From positions 1 through 32,806 of the forward strand of contig NZ_ALWB01000030.1 in assembly GCF_000332215.1 (NCBI RefSeq): DNA of 32,806 nt. The letters run 5' to 3'. Both the position numbers and the translations under genes were made by a program. Origin of the DNA: Pseudanabaena biceps PCC 7429. GTDB lineage: Bacteria > Cyanobacteriota > Cyanobacteriia > Pseudanabaenales > Pseudanabaenaceae. Shown here piece after piece: positions 7,624 through 15,782 of this stretch; within the stretch, counting starts at the first letter, position 1; each line of letters starts with the position of its first letter. Under the pieces are notes generated by a model, which did not search any database, was not told the origin of the DNA, and saw nothing but the letters and a program-made list of their open reading frames with translations.

Positions 7624-9012
7624 TCATGAAAACATGCGATTGGGACTCAATAGCCCTCTCGCATCGAACTGTTGGCGAATTTTGCCCATCAAATCGCTGG
7701 CATTGCCCTGATATCCCCACACATTAGTTTTAAATTTCAACTCTTGGGGGGCTTCGAGAATTGTCAAAAATCCTTGGTGAGCTTCAACAAGACTCCTGAC
7801 CTTAGCTATCTGGGTCGCGATCGCCTCTAAATCCCCAACCTCCTCTACCCGTAAAATGCCTAAACCACTACCAGTATGGATTTGGAGGTAATAGGATTGG
7901 CTATCAAAGATTTGTTCGCATTGCTGAAGAAAGGCAACGCTCACTGAGGGCAATATGCCTAATTTGCAAATTATATAATCCTCATTGTCAGTAGATGGAG
8001 TAGATGGAGTAGATGGAGCCAAAGCTGGAGCCAAATTCCGTAGCTCATCTTGCCAGATGAGGATCTCTAGCAATTCCCAAAATTCGCGCGTTTCACCCAG
8101 TACCTGTACTTCTAAATTTAGTTCCTTGGCAAGGGTCGCTAAGCGATCGCCCTGTTCGATTACGCTAGCTTTGAGACTGGAAAATTGCATTACTAAGCCC
8201 ATCTCTTGCCCCAACCCCAGATCGGCGATTGCCGTTGCCGATAGTAGATCGCAGGCTGTGGGTGTAAGTACTGAGGTACTAATTTGTTGTTGAGCGGCGG
8301 CGATCGCTTCGGCAGTACCAGTCAGTACGACGATCTGAGTAGATTCAGGTAAGGGATAAAGTCGAAAGGTAATACTGGAGACGATCCCTAAAGTGCCGTA
8401 AGAACCCGTTAGTAATTTCATCAAGTCGTAGCCCGCCACATTTTTGACGACACGACCTCCTGCCTTGACCAATGCGCCATCTGCGCGGACAAACTCGATC
8501 CCCAAGCACATGTCCCTCACACTGTTATAGCGGTGGCGTAATGAGCCTGAACTGCCCGTCGCGAGGATCCCGCCCATAGTTGCCTCGGCAGCATAGGGCG
8601 GATCGATCGCTAAAAATTGTCCCTGCTTAGCGAGCAGGGTTTGCAAATCCCGATACTTACCCCCCGCCTCAACCGTAACCGTGAGATCACCAACACAATG
8701 CTCGATCGTCCGATCAAGCCCTGCGGTACTGACAACTAGATCCGCTCGACTTACTAAACCACCCCAATCTAATTTAGTCGCATTGCCACAGGGCAAAACC
8801 CGCAAACTGTAATTGTAAGCTAGGGTAATCGCCCCAGATAATTCCGCGATCGTTTGCGGATAAATCACGCAAGCAGGAGGCAAGCTATCGGGAGCAAGAC
8901 TATTGACAATGCGACGATGCAAATTTGGTTCTAGTCTCTCAAATAAAGACACATTATCCTTACCGATTAGGTCAGTGCATAATGCGATCAGTTCGTTATC
9001 AGTAATTCTCAC
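7624..9012 (-). CDS. glcE: Glycolate dehydrogenase FAD-binding subunit GlcE
   Basis: FAD-binding (PCMH/FAD_binding_4) subunit of glycolate dehydrogenase, 462 residues, working with GlcF encoded next on the same strand and a GlcD encoded elsewhere. The FAD-binding segment is clear: LPCGNATKLDWGG, then TVEAGGKYRDLQTLL, DPPYAAEATMGGILATGSSG and GRVVKNVAGYDLMKLLTGSYGTLG. The C-terminal part ends with FDARGLLSPNRMF, typical of GlcD/GlcE. A Ser-Thr-Pro run (STPSTPSTD, about residue 335) is encoded by a 9-bp tandem repeat, gtagatgga three times at 7991-8017, and lies in a variable surface region. The ATG at 9012 gives a full-length N terminus. The protein is too short for a lone GlcD (about 500 residues), which supports GlcE. 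Confidence 0.9.
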   Translation of the reverse strand: MRITDNELIALCTDLIGKDNVSLFERLEPNLHRRIVNSLAPDSLPPACVIYPQTIAELSGAITLAYNYSLRVLPCGNATKLDWGGLVSRADLVVSTAGLDRTIEHCVGDLTVTVEAGGKYRDLQTLLAKQGQFLAIDPPYAAEATMGGILATGSSGSLRHRYNSVRDMCLGIEFVRADGALVKAGGRVVKNVAGYDLMKLLTGSYGTLGIVSSITFRLYPLPESTQIVVLTGTAEAIAAAQQQISTSVLTPTACDLLSATAIADLGLGQEMGLVMQFSSLKASVIEQGDRLATLAKELNLEVQVLGETREFWELLEILIWQDELRNLAPALAPSTPSTPSTDNEDYIICKLGILPSVSVAFLQQCEQIFDSQSYYLQIHTGSGLGILRVEEVGDLEAIATQIAKVRSLVEAHQGFLTILEAPQELKFKTNVWGYQGNASDLMGKIRQQFDARGLLSPNRMFS

Positions 9013-9079
9013 AAGCTTAATGTCCGTAGGTGCGCGGGTATACCACCAAGTGCTACCCCAAGAGATCGATATTACCGCA

Positions 9080-9178
9080 ATTATCGATCAAACTAACCAT
9101 AGGGAAATTTTTGAAAGCGTTGCGAAGCAACGCTTTCAAAAATTTCCTTGGTTTGGGTTTGAGCGCAAAGCGCTGTAA
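9080..9178. repeat. Family C palindrome, copy 1
   Basis: A 21-bp perfect stem (9103-9123 with 9127-9147, loop gaa) is followed by GGTTTGGGTTTGAGCGCAAAGCGCTGTAAATC. The whole stretch matches the reverse complement of about 15599-15701, including the arms outside the stem. Confidence 0.7.
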
Positions 9179-9180
9179 AT

Positions 9181-9536
9181 CATCCAGATAGCTCATCCAC
9201 CTAGAGCTTTGCAAGCTTTGATAAAGCCCATAAATTTAGAAGTAGCCCGAAAAGGCATATCTCTAATTTTATGGGCTTTATTTATGGGCTTTATGCTGTA
9301 GGGGTTAGAAATTATTGCTAAATGTGATGATAATCACTGCAAACCTGACGCTTAAATTACATTCTTATATGGCTTAGGCGATTATCATACAGTTTAGTTA
9401 TATTTCCCCTTTATGACTAAACTGGCAATTAGTCTCTAGGTAACAAGTTTATAAATAGTACTCAGCTAAAGTTCGGGAAACAAAAAGACGTAAATTTTAG
9501 TCACTGCGCTCGTTGGGACAACATTGTTGGAGGAAT
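9181..9536. other. Spacer upstream of the 61-aa peptide gene
   Basis: No convincing gene is seen. Positions 9221-9240 pair with 9262-9281 (ataaagcccataaa...), and ttatgggcttta is repeated again at 9282-9293. Further down are TGATGATAATCACT near 9322 and GATTATCAT near 9380, which weakly resemble halves of Fur/Zur-type operators. Promoter elements are expected here but were not defined. Confidence 0.4.
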
Positions 9537-9722
9537 ATGAAGATGAATAGCACATTTAGCATCAAATCTAGTATCGCCTTGCTAGTTTTGGGTGTTGCTA
9601 TGCTTGCAGCCCCCAAACAACCAGCAAAATCAACGTTAGACGCGCTTATCGGTTACCAACCTGAGATCGCCGCCTCAGCCTTAGGCGCGATCGCTAGTAC
9701 TATGCAATATGAAATTGTTTAG
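9537..9722 (+). CDS. Hypothetical 61-residue peptide
   Basis: No family was recognised. The ATG at 9537 is preceded by GGAGG with a short spacer (ttggaggaatATG), a good ribosome-binding site. An in-frame ATG lies 6 bases later, and one 24 bases earlier has no such site. Residues from about 7 to 24 are hydrophobic (SSIALLVLGVAMLAAP) after a Lys, so the peptide could be membrane-inserted or exported. The rest is short, Ala-rich and ends MQYEIV. A T-rich hairpin follows at 9841-9892. The ribosome site, hydrophobic segment and downstream terminator make it a plausible small gene, but homologues should be sought before trusting it. Confidence 0.5.
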   Translation: MKMNSTFSIKSSIALLVLGVAMLAAPKQPAKSTLDALIGYQPEIAASALGAIASTMQYEIV

Positions 9723-9796
9723 TCCAAAATTCATCCAGTAAACGCGGTAATAATTGTCGTTTTTACTAGATGAATTTTGAAACAAACATTTACTGA

Positions 9797-9892
9797 ACTT
9801 GCTAGAAAACAAACTAGAAAAGAAACTAGACAACAAACTAGAAAACAAAAAAGAGAAGCATCGTCAAGTAATACCTCTCTTTTTTGTTTTTT
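9797..9892. terminator. A-rich tandem repeat and U-tract hairpin
   Basis: Units close to aaactagaaaac are repeated about four times from 9797. A stem then forms, acaaaaaagaga (9845-9856) with tctcttttttgt (9876-9887), followed by more T residues. It reads as a Rho-independent-like terminator for the 61-residue gene, though the stem is A/T rich and the loop is 19 bases. Confidence 0.55.
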
Positions 9893-9964
9893 CCTACAGT
9901 GACCGATAGATAAAACGGTAGAATATTAAAGACAATTTTTGGCTTTGGTGGACAAGGGGCAATT

Positions 9965-12046
9965 TTGGAAAAAGGTACGCTAATCGAAGTGAAATTGCAT
10001 GGCGATCGCCGCCTTGTCGTGATTGATCGTCCTGAAGGGAAAAAGCACTTTCAAGCGATCGATGAAAATGGGAACAGCCATACCATCCATCCCCGTGAAA
10101 TTAATTACACCATCAAAGCGAATGGCGAAAGCTCCAGTTTCACCTACACCCAAATTCCTTCATTTTTACAAAAGGTTGAAAAATTTCTCGATCCCAGCAG
10201 CCTAGAGGTGGCTTGGGAAATTTTGATTGAAGAAAATCAGGCAACAAATCCCACCAACCTTGCCAACCTTTTGTTTTCTGAAGCCTCAGCGGTTACCTGT
10301 TATGCATCCTATTGCTTATTAAATAATGACAAGATTTACTTTAAGCAGAAAGGGGATCTCTACGAGCCGCGATCGAGTTCGCAAGTCTCAGAACTAAAGC
10401 ATCAAGCGGAAGCCGCGGCCCAAAGAGCTAAATTAATTGAAGAGTTTCAACAAAAGCTATCAACTAGGTTATCTGGCGGTGAGGTAACTTGGACTGCGAG
10501 CGATCGCAGTCGGCTGGACTGTCTGGAACGCTATGCTCTCTATGGTGATGAGGCTTCAGATAAGTCCGCCGCCCAAGAGTTATTAACCTTTGCCAAGCGC
10601 TCTAAAAATGAACAGTCCGCCTTTCAAATGCTCGTTGATTTAGGCATTTGGAACGAACATGAGAACCTTAACTTGCTGCGTAGTCAAGTTCCTCTACATT
10701 TTGCCAATGAGGTGGTTGCGGCTGCCCAAGATTGTCTAAATGCGCCAATTCCCGACAATATGCAGGACTTGCGGCGCGATCTCACCCATCTTCATGTTTA
10801 TACGATTGACGATATCAGCACGACGGAAATTGATGATGGACTGAGTATTGAAACGCTCAGTGATGGTGGCAAGCGTATATGGATTCACATTGCCGATCCG
10901 ACTAGGTGGCTTGATCCTGATAGTCCCTTAGACAAGGATGCACGCAAGCGGGGCACAAGTGTCTATTTGCCCACAGGGGTGATCCCCATGTTCCCGATTG
11001 AGTTAGCCGCAGGTCCCATGAGCTTGATCGAAAATAAGGTCTGCCATGCGCTTTCTTTTGCCGTCGATCTCGATCGTGTTGGTGCGGTTTCCCATTATGA
11101 AATTGTGGCAAGTTTAGTAAAGCCGAACTATCGCCTCACCTATGAAGATGTAGAAGAGATGTTGCAACTAGGGGTAGAGGACGATCTTGATCGCCTTGCC
11201 GATTTTGCCCGTCTTCGCAAAAAATGGCGCGTCGAGCAGGGTGCGATCGAAATTCATTTACCCGATACTACGGTCAAGGTCAATTCTCAGAGTGGCGATG
11301 GCTTGACCTTAGAATTAATGGAAGATACTTTTTCGCGGCAATTGGTGGCGGAGATGATGATTCTCGCGGGGGAAGTAGCTGCAAAATTTGCCCAAGCCAA
11401 TAATATTCCCATTCCCTATCGATATCAGGAACAGCCCGAATTGCCTCCTCTCGATACTTTGATGCAATTGCCATCGGGGCCTGTGCGCGAATTTGCGATC
11501 TGTCGCTGCATGACCAAGGGTTCCTTAGGTTTATATGCGTCGCGTCATTCAGGTTTGGGGCTTGATGCCTATGCTCAGGTAACTTCGCCGATTCGTCGTT
11601 ACAGCGATCTGCTTGCCCATTGGCAGATCAAAGCTTTTTTGCGTAAGGAATCTTTGCCCTTTACGGCGGAAATGCTCACGGCAATTTTGCAGGCGATCGA
11701 TCCTGCGATTTGGGATGCTAATCAAGTTGAAAAACAATCAGTTCGTTATTGGAGCCTAGAATATCTGCGACGCAATAAGGATGTGGTGTGGGAAGCTCTC
11801 ATGTTGGATTGGTTGCGCGAAAACGAAAAACTAGCGTTAGTGCTGATCGAAGATTTGGGTTTGAAGTTACCTATGCGAATTAATCGTCAGATTCAAGTAG
11901 GCGATAATCTGCGCATTAAGACTGGTGAAGTCGATCCCCGCAAAGATATTATTTATTTTCAAGAGGCGCAGCAATCTACTTCCCTTTTAGAAATGGAAAT
12001 GGAACGGGATAGCGATCGCCTTGAATCTGAGTACGCAACTCTCTAA
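9965..12046 (+). CDS. RNase II/R-family exoribonuclease, Zam homologue
   Basis: Predicted 3'-to-5' exoribonuclease of the RNB family, 693 residues, cytoplasmic, for RNA turnover. The N terminus (MEKGTLIEVKLHGDRRL and DRPEGKKHF) resembles the cyanobacterial Zam protein, named for acetazolamide resistance in Synechocystis. The RNB domain begins at about residue 270. The metal-binding aspartates sit in DDISTTEIDDGLS (about 281-293), and RGTSVYLP, MPIELAAGPMSLIE-like and SPIRRYSDLLAHWQ segments follow. The start is TTG at 9965; no upstream in-frame ATG is obvious, and the protein starts at the family's usual first residues. lipB follows after 61 bp on the same strand and may be co-transcribed. 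Exact substrate preference cannot be read from sequence. Confidence 0.88.
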   Translation: MEKGTLIEVKLHGDRRLVVIDRPEGKKHFQAIDENGNSHTIHPREINYTIKANGESSSFTYTQIPSFLQKVEKFLDPSSLEVAWEILIEENQATNPTNLANLLFSEASAVTCYASYCLLNNDKIYFKQKGDLYEPRSSSQVSELKHQAEAAAQRAKLIEEFQQKLSTRLSGGEVTWTASDRSRLDCLERYALYGDEASDKSAAQELLTFAKRSKNEQSAFQMLVDLGIWNEHENLNLLRSQVPLHFANEVVAAAQDCLNAPIPDNMQDLRRDLTHLHVYTIDDISTTEIDDGLSIETLSDGGKRIWIHIADPTRWLDPDSPLDKDARKRGTSVYLPTGVIPMFPIELAAGPMSLIENKVCHALSFAVDLDRVGAVSHYEIVASLVKPNYRLTYEDVEEMLQLGVEDDLDRLADFARLRKKWRVEQGAIEIHLPDTTVKVNSQSGDGLTLELMEDTFSRQLVAEMMILAGEVAAKFAQANNIPIPYRYQEQPELPPLDTLMQLPSGPVREFAICRCMTKGSLGLYASRHSGLGLDAYAQVTSPIRRYSDLLAHWQIKAFLRKESLPFTAEMLTAILQAIDPAIWDANQVEKQSVRYWSLEYLRRNKDVVWEALMLDWLRENEKLALVLIEDLGLKLPMRINRQIQVGDNLRIKTGEVDPRKDIIYFQEAQQSTSLLEMEMERDSDRLESEYATL

Positions 12047-12107
12047 ATCTCGCCCATAATTTTGCCCATAATTTCGCTAATAAACTTCTGCATTTCCCTT
12101 AATAGTC

Positions 12108-12806
12108 GTGGAATCTCTATTTAATATGCGTCGCCCCTGTTTGCTTTACCAAAGCGATCGCCCAATTCCCTATCTCACAGCATGGCAATGGCAAAAAGAG
12201 CTAGTAGCGGAGCGGAAACAGGCAAGACGTGAGGGTAAGGATTTACCCGATGTGTTATTGCTCGTGGAACATCCTGCCGTTTATACCCTTGGTCAAGGTT
12301 CAAGCTTAGAATTTCTCAAATTCAAGCTTGATGAACCTGATATCGAGTGTCATCGCATTGAGCGTGGTGGAGAAGTTACGCACCATGCGATCGGGCAACT
12401 AGTCGCCTATCCTATTCTCAATCTCGATCACCATCAGCACGACCTGCATTGGTATTTGAGACAACTCGAAGAAGTAATTATTCAAGTTCTAGCTAAATTT
12501 AAGGTAACTTCGCAGCGCATTCAAGGCTTAACTGGCGTTTGGATTGATAATGCTGGTCAAACTCAAAAGATCGCACAAGTTGGAATTAAAGTAAGTCAAT
12601 GGATTACGATGCATGGCTTTGCGCTAAATGTATGTATGGACTTAACAGGATTTAATCGCATTGTTCCCTGCGGAATCTCCGATTGCCAAGTTTGTAATCT
12701 GAATCAGTTTGTACCAGATATTGAGTTTGTAAAAGTAAAAAAGGCGATCGCGCAAACCTTCGGTGAGATATTTAATTTGGAAATGCAATTTCAAGCGATT
12801 GGCTAA
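12108..12806 (+). CDS. lipB: Octanoyl-[acyl-carrier-protein]:protein octanoyltransferase
   Basis: Transfers octanoyl from acyl carrier protein to lipoyl domains of 2-oxoacid dehydrogenases and glycine-cleavage H protein, the first step of lipoate assembly; cytoplasmic. In the 232-residue protein [18 protein letters not shown] (86-103) is the LipB pocket motif. [17 protein letters not shown] includes K161, and IVPCGI contains the catalytic C188, so the Cys/Lys pair is intact. The start given is GTG at 12108; ATG at 12126 would remove six residues. It follows the exoribonuclease gene by 61 bp, a spacer that contains gcccataattt twice. A VapC relic on the opposite strand begins 34 bp after the stop. 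Confidence 0.92.
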   Translation: MESLFNMRRPCLLYQSDRPIPYLTAWQWQKELVAERKQARREGKDLPDVLLLVEHPAVYTLGQGSSLEFLKFKLDEPDIECHRIERGGEVTHHAIGQLVAYPILNLDHHQHDLHWYLRQLEEVIIQVLAKFKVTSQRIQGLTGVWIDNAGQTQKIAQVGIKVSQWITMHGFALNVCMDLTGFNRIVPCGISDCQVCNLNQFVPDIEFVKVKKAIAQTFGEIFNLEMQFQAIG

Positions 12807-12840
12807 AAGATATAATTACCAATTTCTAAGCTTGGATAAA

Positions 12841-13008
12841 TTACCAGATAGTTTTGATGGGATAATGTGCGATCGACCCATCTACTGTTATTAACAATAA
12901 GTCTTCAACTAAACTTTGGGCAATTAATAGGCGATCAAATGGATCTTTATGGAAACTAGGTAAACTGTTAATTCTTAAAATGTGAGACATCTGGACGGGA
13001 TAGTCATA
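12841..13008 (-). pseudogene. VapC-type PIN toxin, 3' relic
   Basis: Translating the minus strand gives an open reading frame with no start that ends at TAA (12841-12843). It contains YPVQMSHILRINSLPSFHKD followed by PFDRLLIAQSLVEDLLLITV and DGSIAHYPIKTIW. The stretch HKDPFDRLLIAQ is the characteristic C-terminal part of VapC/PIN-domain ribonuclease toxins. Only about 54 codons remain. Upstream in frame there is a stop at 13009-13011, 7 bases from the IS630 end at 13019. The region on the far side of the IS does not continue a VapC frame, so the N-terminal half was lost by deletion and not simply by the insertion. No VapB antitoxin gene is seen. Confidence 0.75.
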
Positions 13009-13018
13009 TTATTTATTA

Positions 13019-13948
13019 CAGCCTGTTGAGGCATTAAGGGATACAATGGATAGAAACAGAAAAACAGGAAAAAAAGAGCTATGCCAGCATATTCCCTAGA
13101 TTTCAGAAAGAAGATCGTAACAGCCTACGAAGCAGGAAATACATCAATCCGCGAAGTTGCCAAAAGATTCATGGTAACTAAGCGAACAGTACAAAGATTA
13201 ATATGGTTGAGCAATATCCCGACTGGACATTATGGCAATACTGCGAAGAAATAGCCGAAAAGACAGGATTATCAGTGAGTACAGGCAGTCTATGTCGATT
13301 TCTGGCAAAACAAGAACTGACATTAAAAAAAAGACATTTCGCAGTGAAAAAGTCGTAAGTGAAGAAGTACAACAAGAAAGGGTTGATTTCTGGCAACAAG
13401 TCAAGGATATAGCTCCAGAATCTTTGATCTTTATCGACGAATCCGCCCTATGGGAAGGGATGGAGCGCTCAGTGGCAAGAAGTCCAAAGGGACGCAAAGC
13501 TTTTTCCCTCAGAACTCTGTACAAAGGTCAAAAACATACACTGATCGGTGCTATCTCAATTAAGGGACTGGTAGGCAGGAAAACGATTAAAGGTTCAATG
13601 AAAGGCAAGGACTTTGAAGATTTTATTCGGGATGATTTATGTCCTCATCTATCCTCGGACAATGTGGTGGTGATGGACAATCTCAACTCCCATAAATCGG
13701 CTCAAGTGCAGCAACTGATTACGGCTACTGGCGCAAAGCCTTTGTATTTACCTCGCTATTCTCCTGATTTTAATCCCATTGAAATGCTTTGGTCGGTACT
13801 CAAGTCCTTTGTTCGCAAATTTAAACCGCATTGTTTACTTGTCATCCAGATTGTCTTGAAAACATTCTTTCTTTTGCTCGATAAATCTTTCTTCTCAAAC
13901 TGGTTTTCCAAATGCTGCTATTGTACCCCTTAATTCCTCAATAGGCTG
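13019..13948 (+). mobile_element. IS630-family insertion sequence (930 bp)
   Basis: The ends are inverted repeats of 29 bp with 26 matches: left starts CAGCCTGTTGAGGCATTAAG, right (reversed) starts CAGCCTATTGAGGAATTAAG. Both ends are flanked by the dinucleotide TA (13017-13018 and 13949-13950), the expected target duplication for IS630/Tc1-like elements. A single transposase reading frame on the plus strand is broken (see the pseudogene entry). The element separates the VapC relic from the acyltransferase gene. Confidence 0.9.
13081..13933 (+). pseudogene. IS630 transposase, broken across three frames
   Basis: Frame 1 (ATG 13081, stop 13252) begins MPAYSLDFRKKIVTAYEAGN and covers an N-terminal helix-turn-helix up to TKRTVQRLI. 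Frame 2 (ATG 13203, stop 13356) carries MVEQYPDWTLWQYCEEIAEK and the rest of the DNA-binding part, ending HFAVKKS. Frame 3 (13232-13933) contains the DDE domain: IDESALWEGM, VVMDNLNSHK and NPIEMLW supply the D, D and E. Between RTVQRLI and MVEQYPDW about 30 residues of linker normally present in relatives appear missing, so a deletion is likely. The frame 2 to 3 change at the A-rich site near 13326 could be programmed frameshifting, which occurs in IS630 elements. With the deletion, the enzyme is probably inactive. Confidence 0.8.
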
Positions 13949-14001
13949 TACTTAGAATAACAATCGCAACAACTCCAACAGCTAGAGTTCTAATCATTAT
14001 G

Positions 14002-14072
14002 CAAAACCTGTAGTGCATAACCAGCAAGTGCTATAGGTTTTGACTTTGTTTTTTAATTATGCCCAGCTACTT
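14002..14072. repeat. Degenerate right half of a family A element
   Basis: The stretch ends with TTTTTAATTATGCCCAGCTACTT, matching the right arm of family A. The preceding core is reduced to a weak stem (caaaacct with aggttttg). The left arm is not recognisable. Confidence 0.5.
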
Positions 14073-14112
14073 ATAGCTATAATTCGATATTCCTACCAAA
14101 ACATCGGAAATC

Positions 14113-15495
14113 ATGGCAGTAGACCTGACTCGTGTCCAACCCCCCCTTAAAGTTTATCCACCGAAAGCCAATCAATTTATATTGAAAATCATCAGGCTTT
14201 TAACACCTTTCTGGTTACGTTGGCAATGCGGGATCAAGCAGATTGAAACCCGCTATATCGATCGCCTTGTGGAAGCTACCGAAAAATTTCAGAATGGGAA
14301 GGCAAGGTATATGCTTGCCTTTAGGCATCCGACCACAGACGATCCCTTCGCGATGTTGTATTTACTTGCCTATGCAGTGCCAGAGCAGGCGCGGGAAATG
14401 GGCATCAAATTAACCACCAAGCCCCATAGCGGATTTGTCTACGATCGCGGCATTTCTCTATGGGCAGGGGACTATATTAACTGGCTGTTTCCCGCACTAG
14501 GGGGTATTTCCATCTTTCGCGGTAAATTGGATCGCCCTGCCTTAAACCTAATGCGTCAGCAAATCACCAATGGCGATGTCCCTCTGTCTATGGCTCCTGA
14601 GGGTGGGACAAATGGCAAAAGTGAAGCCGTTGCTGAACTAGAACCTGGCATTGCGCAGATCGGCTTTTGGGCAACCGAGGACTTAGTCAAAGCAGGGCGT
14701 ACGGAGGAAATGTTAATTATTCCCGTGGGCATTCAATACGAATATGCCGCTGATGCTTGGGGCAAAATCGATCAAACCATTGCCATGATCGAAAAAGAAT
14801 GTGGCATCAGTAAACCCGCAATTACTGAGGATAACCGCTATCAAAGGCTCTATGACTTGGGGGGTTACCTCGTGCAATGGGTCAGTGATTATTACAAAGC
14901 CTTTTATGGTAATTACTTCAAATCCGATGCAGCCCCAACTACCGATGACTTGGCGATCAGTTTGCAGGATCTAGCCGATCGCATTCTCAGTGTTGCCGAA
15001 ATGAATTTTGGGATCAAAGCAAAAGGCACACCCGTTGATCGCTGTCGTCGTCTTGAGCAAGCAGGGTGGGATCGGATTTTTCGCAATGACATCGAGAATA
15101 TCCAAAATTTGTCCGAGGTCGAACGGGGCTTTGCGGATCAACTAGCCCTCGAAGCTAGTTACAGTAACTGGCATATGCGCATTGCCGAAAGTATCATTGG
15201 GGTAACGAGCAATTACGTGCGACAACATCCCAGTCCTACACGCTATGTCGAAGTTTTGAAATTAATGTGGAGCGTCTTGAAGCGGATCACCGATCGCAAT
15301 CCAGAGTCGATTTTCAAAAAAGATCCCAATTTTGGCGATCGCAAATTGATTATCTCGGTTGCACCGCCACTCTCTGTTTCCGAGCGTCTGGAGGAATATC
15401 AATCCAGTCGTATGGCTGCCAAGGAATGCACCCGCAAACTTACTGAGGAGATCCAGAACTCCCTGAAAAACCTAATCATTCCATCAGTCATCTAA
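14113..15495 (+). CDS. PlsC-like acyltransferase domain protein
   Basis: Predicted glycerolipid acyltransferase-superfamily protein of 460 residues. The catalytic-type motif H-x4-D is present as H72-PTTD-D77 (FRHPTTDDPF), and APEGGTNGKS (161-170) fits the second acyltransferase motif. A region around 115-137 (WAGDYINWLFPALGGISIFRG) supplies the glycerol-phosphate-side segment FRG. The C-terminal 230 residues are long compared with ordinary PlsC (about 250 residues in total) and have no domain I recognise. No signal peptide is seen, although the segment near residue 25-40 is moderately hydrophobic and could associate with membrane. The exact acceptor is not evident. It stands alone between the IS630 element and a repeat-rich convergent spacer with tsaD. 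Confidence 0.8.
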   Translation: MAVDLTRVQPPLKVYPPKANQFILKIIRLLTPFWLRWQCGIKQIETRYIDRLVEATEKFQNGKARYMLAFRHPTTDDPFAMLYLLAYAVPEQAREMGIKLTTKPHSGFVYDRGISLWAGDYINWLFPALGGISIFRGKLDRPALNLMRQQITNGDVPLSMAPEGGTNGKSEAVAELEPGIAQIGFWATEDLVKAGRTEEMLIIPVGIQYEYAADAWGKIDQTIAMIEKECGISKPAITEDNRYQRLYDLGGYLVQWVSDYYKAFYGNYFKSDAAPTTDDLAISLQDLADRILSVAEMNFGIKAKGTPVDRCRRLEQAGWDRIFRNDIENIQNLSEVERGFADQLALEASYSNWHMRIAESIIGVTSNYVRQHPSPTRYVEVLKLMWSVLKRITDRNPESIFKKDPNFGDRKLIISVAPPLSVSERLEEYQSSRMAAKECTRKLTEEIQNSLKNLIIPSVI

Positions 15496-15518
15496 ATTTA
15501 ACAATTACCAATTTTGAT

Positions 15519-15598
15519 GTTAGGACAAACGTCAAACCCAATATAGAGTTGCGGCGCTTCGCGCCGCAACTCTATATTGGGTTTGATGTCCTGACTTA
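15519..15598. repeat. Family B palindrome, copy 1
   Basis: A perfect 26-bp stem (15532-15557 with 15561-15586, loop ttc) has the family B pattern, tcaaacccaat...attgggtttga, and the flank TGTCCTGACTTAC. It is located 24 bp after the acyltransferase stop and may act as its terminator. Confidence 0.75.
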
Positions 15599-15701
15599 CA
15601 GCGCTTTGCGCTCAAATCCAAACCCAGAAACTTTTTGAAAGTGTTGTTTTGCAACACTTTCAAAAAGTTTCTAGTGGTTCTTTTGATCGAAATTGGTATA
15701 A
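15599..15701. repeat. Family C palindrome, copy 2 (inverted)
   Basis: The 21-bp perfect stem at 15626-15646 pairs with 15652-15672. The arms (gcgctttgcgctcaaatccaaaccc and gatcgaaattggtataag) match the reverse complement of 9080-9178. It abuts family B copy 1, so two different elements lie back to back. Confidence 0.7.
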
Positions 15702-15725
15702 GAGATAGCTAAGACAAATCAAAGC

Positions 15726-15772
15726 CCCGAAAGATGAGAGGCGGCGCTTCGCGCCACCTCTCATCTTTCGGG
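15726..15772. terminator. Hairpin downstream of tsaD
   Basis: A stem of about 22 bp with one mismatch (cccgaaagatgagagg... with its complement) and inner ggcgcttcgcgcc ends 10 bp from the tsaD stop codon. It is placed to terminate tsaD transcription from the minus strand. Confidence 0.6.
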
Positions 15773-15782
15773 TAAGCAAACC

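Noticed and set aside
7991-8017. 9-bp tandem repeat in glcE as a frameshift or phase-variation site
   Set aside because: The unit is a multiple of three, so changes in number would only lengthen a Ser-Thr-Pro loop.
13950-14010. Continuation of the VapC gene on the far side of IS630
   Set aside because: Joining the flanks gives an 18-residue peptide ending in a stop, with none of the VapC N-terminal motifs.
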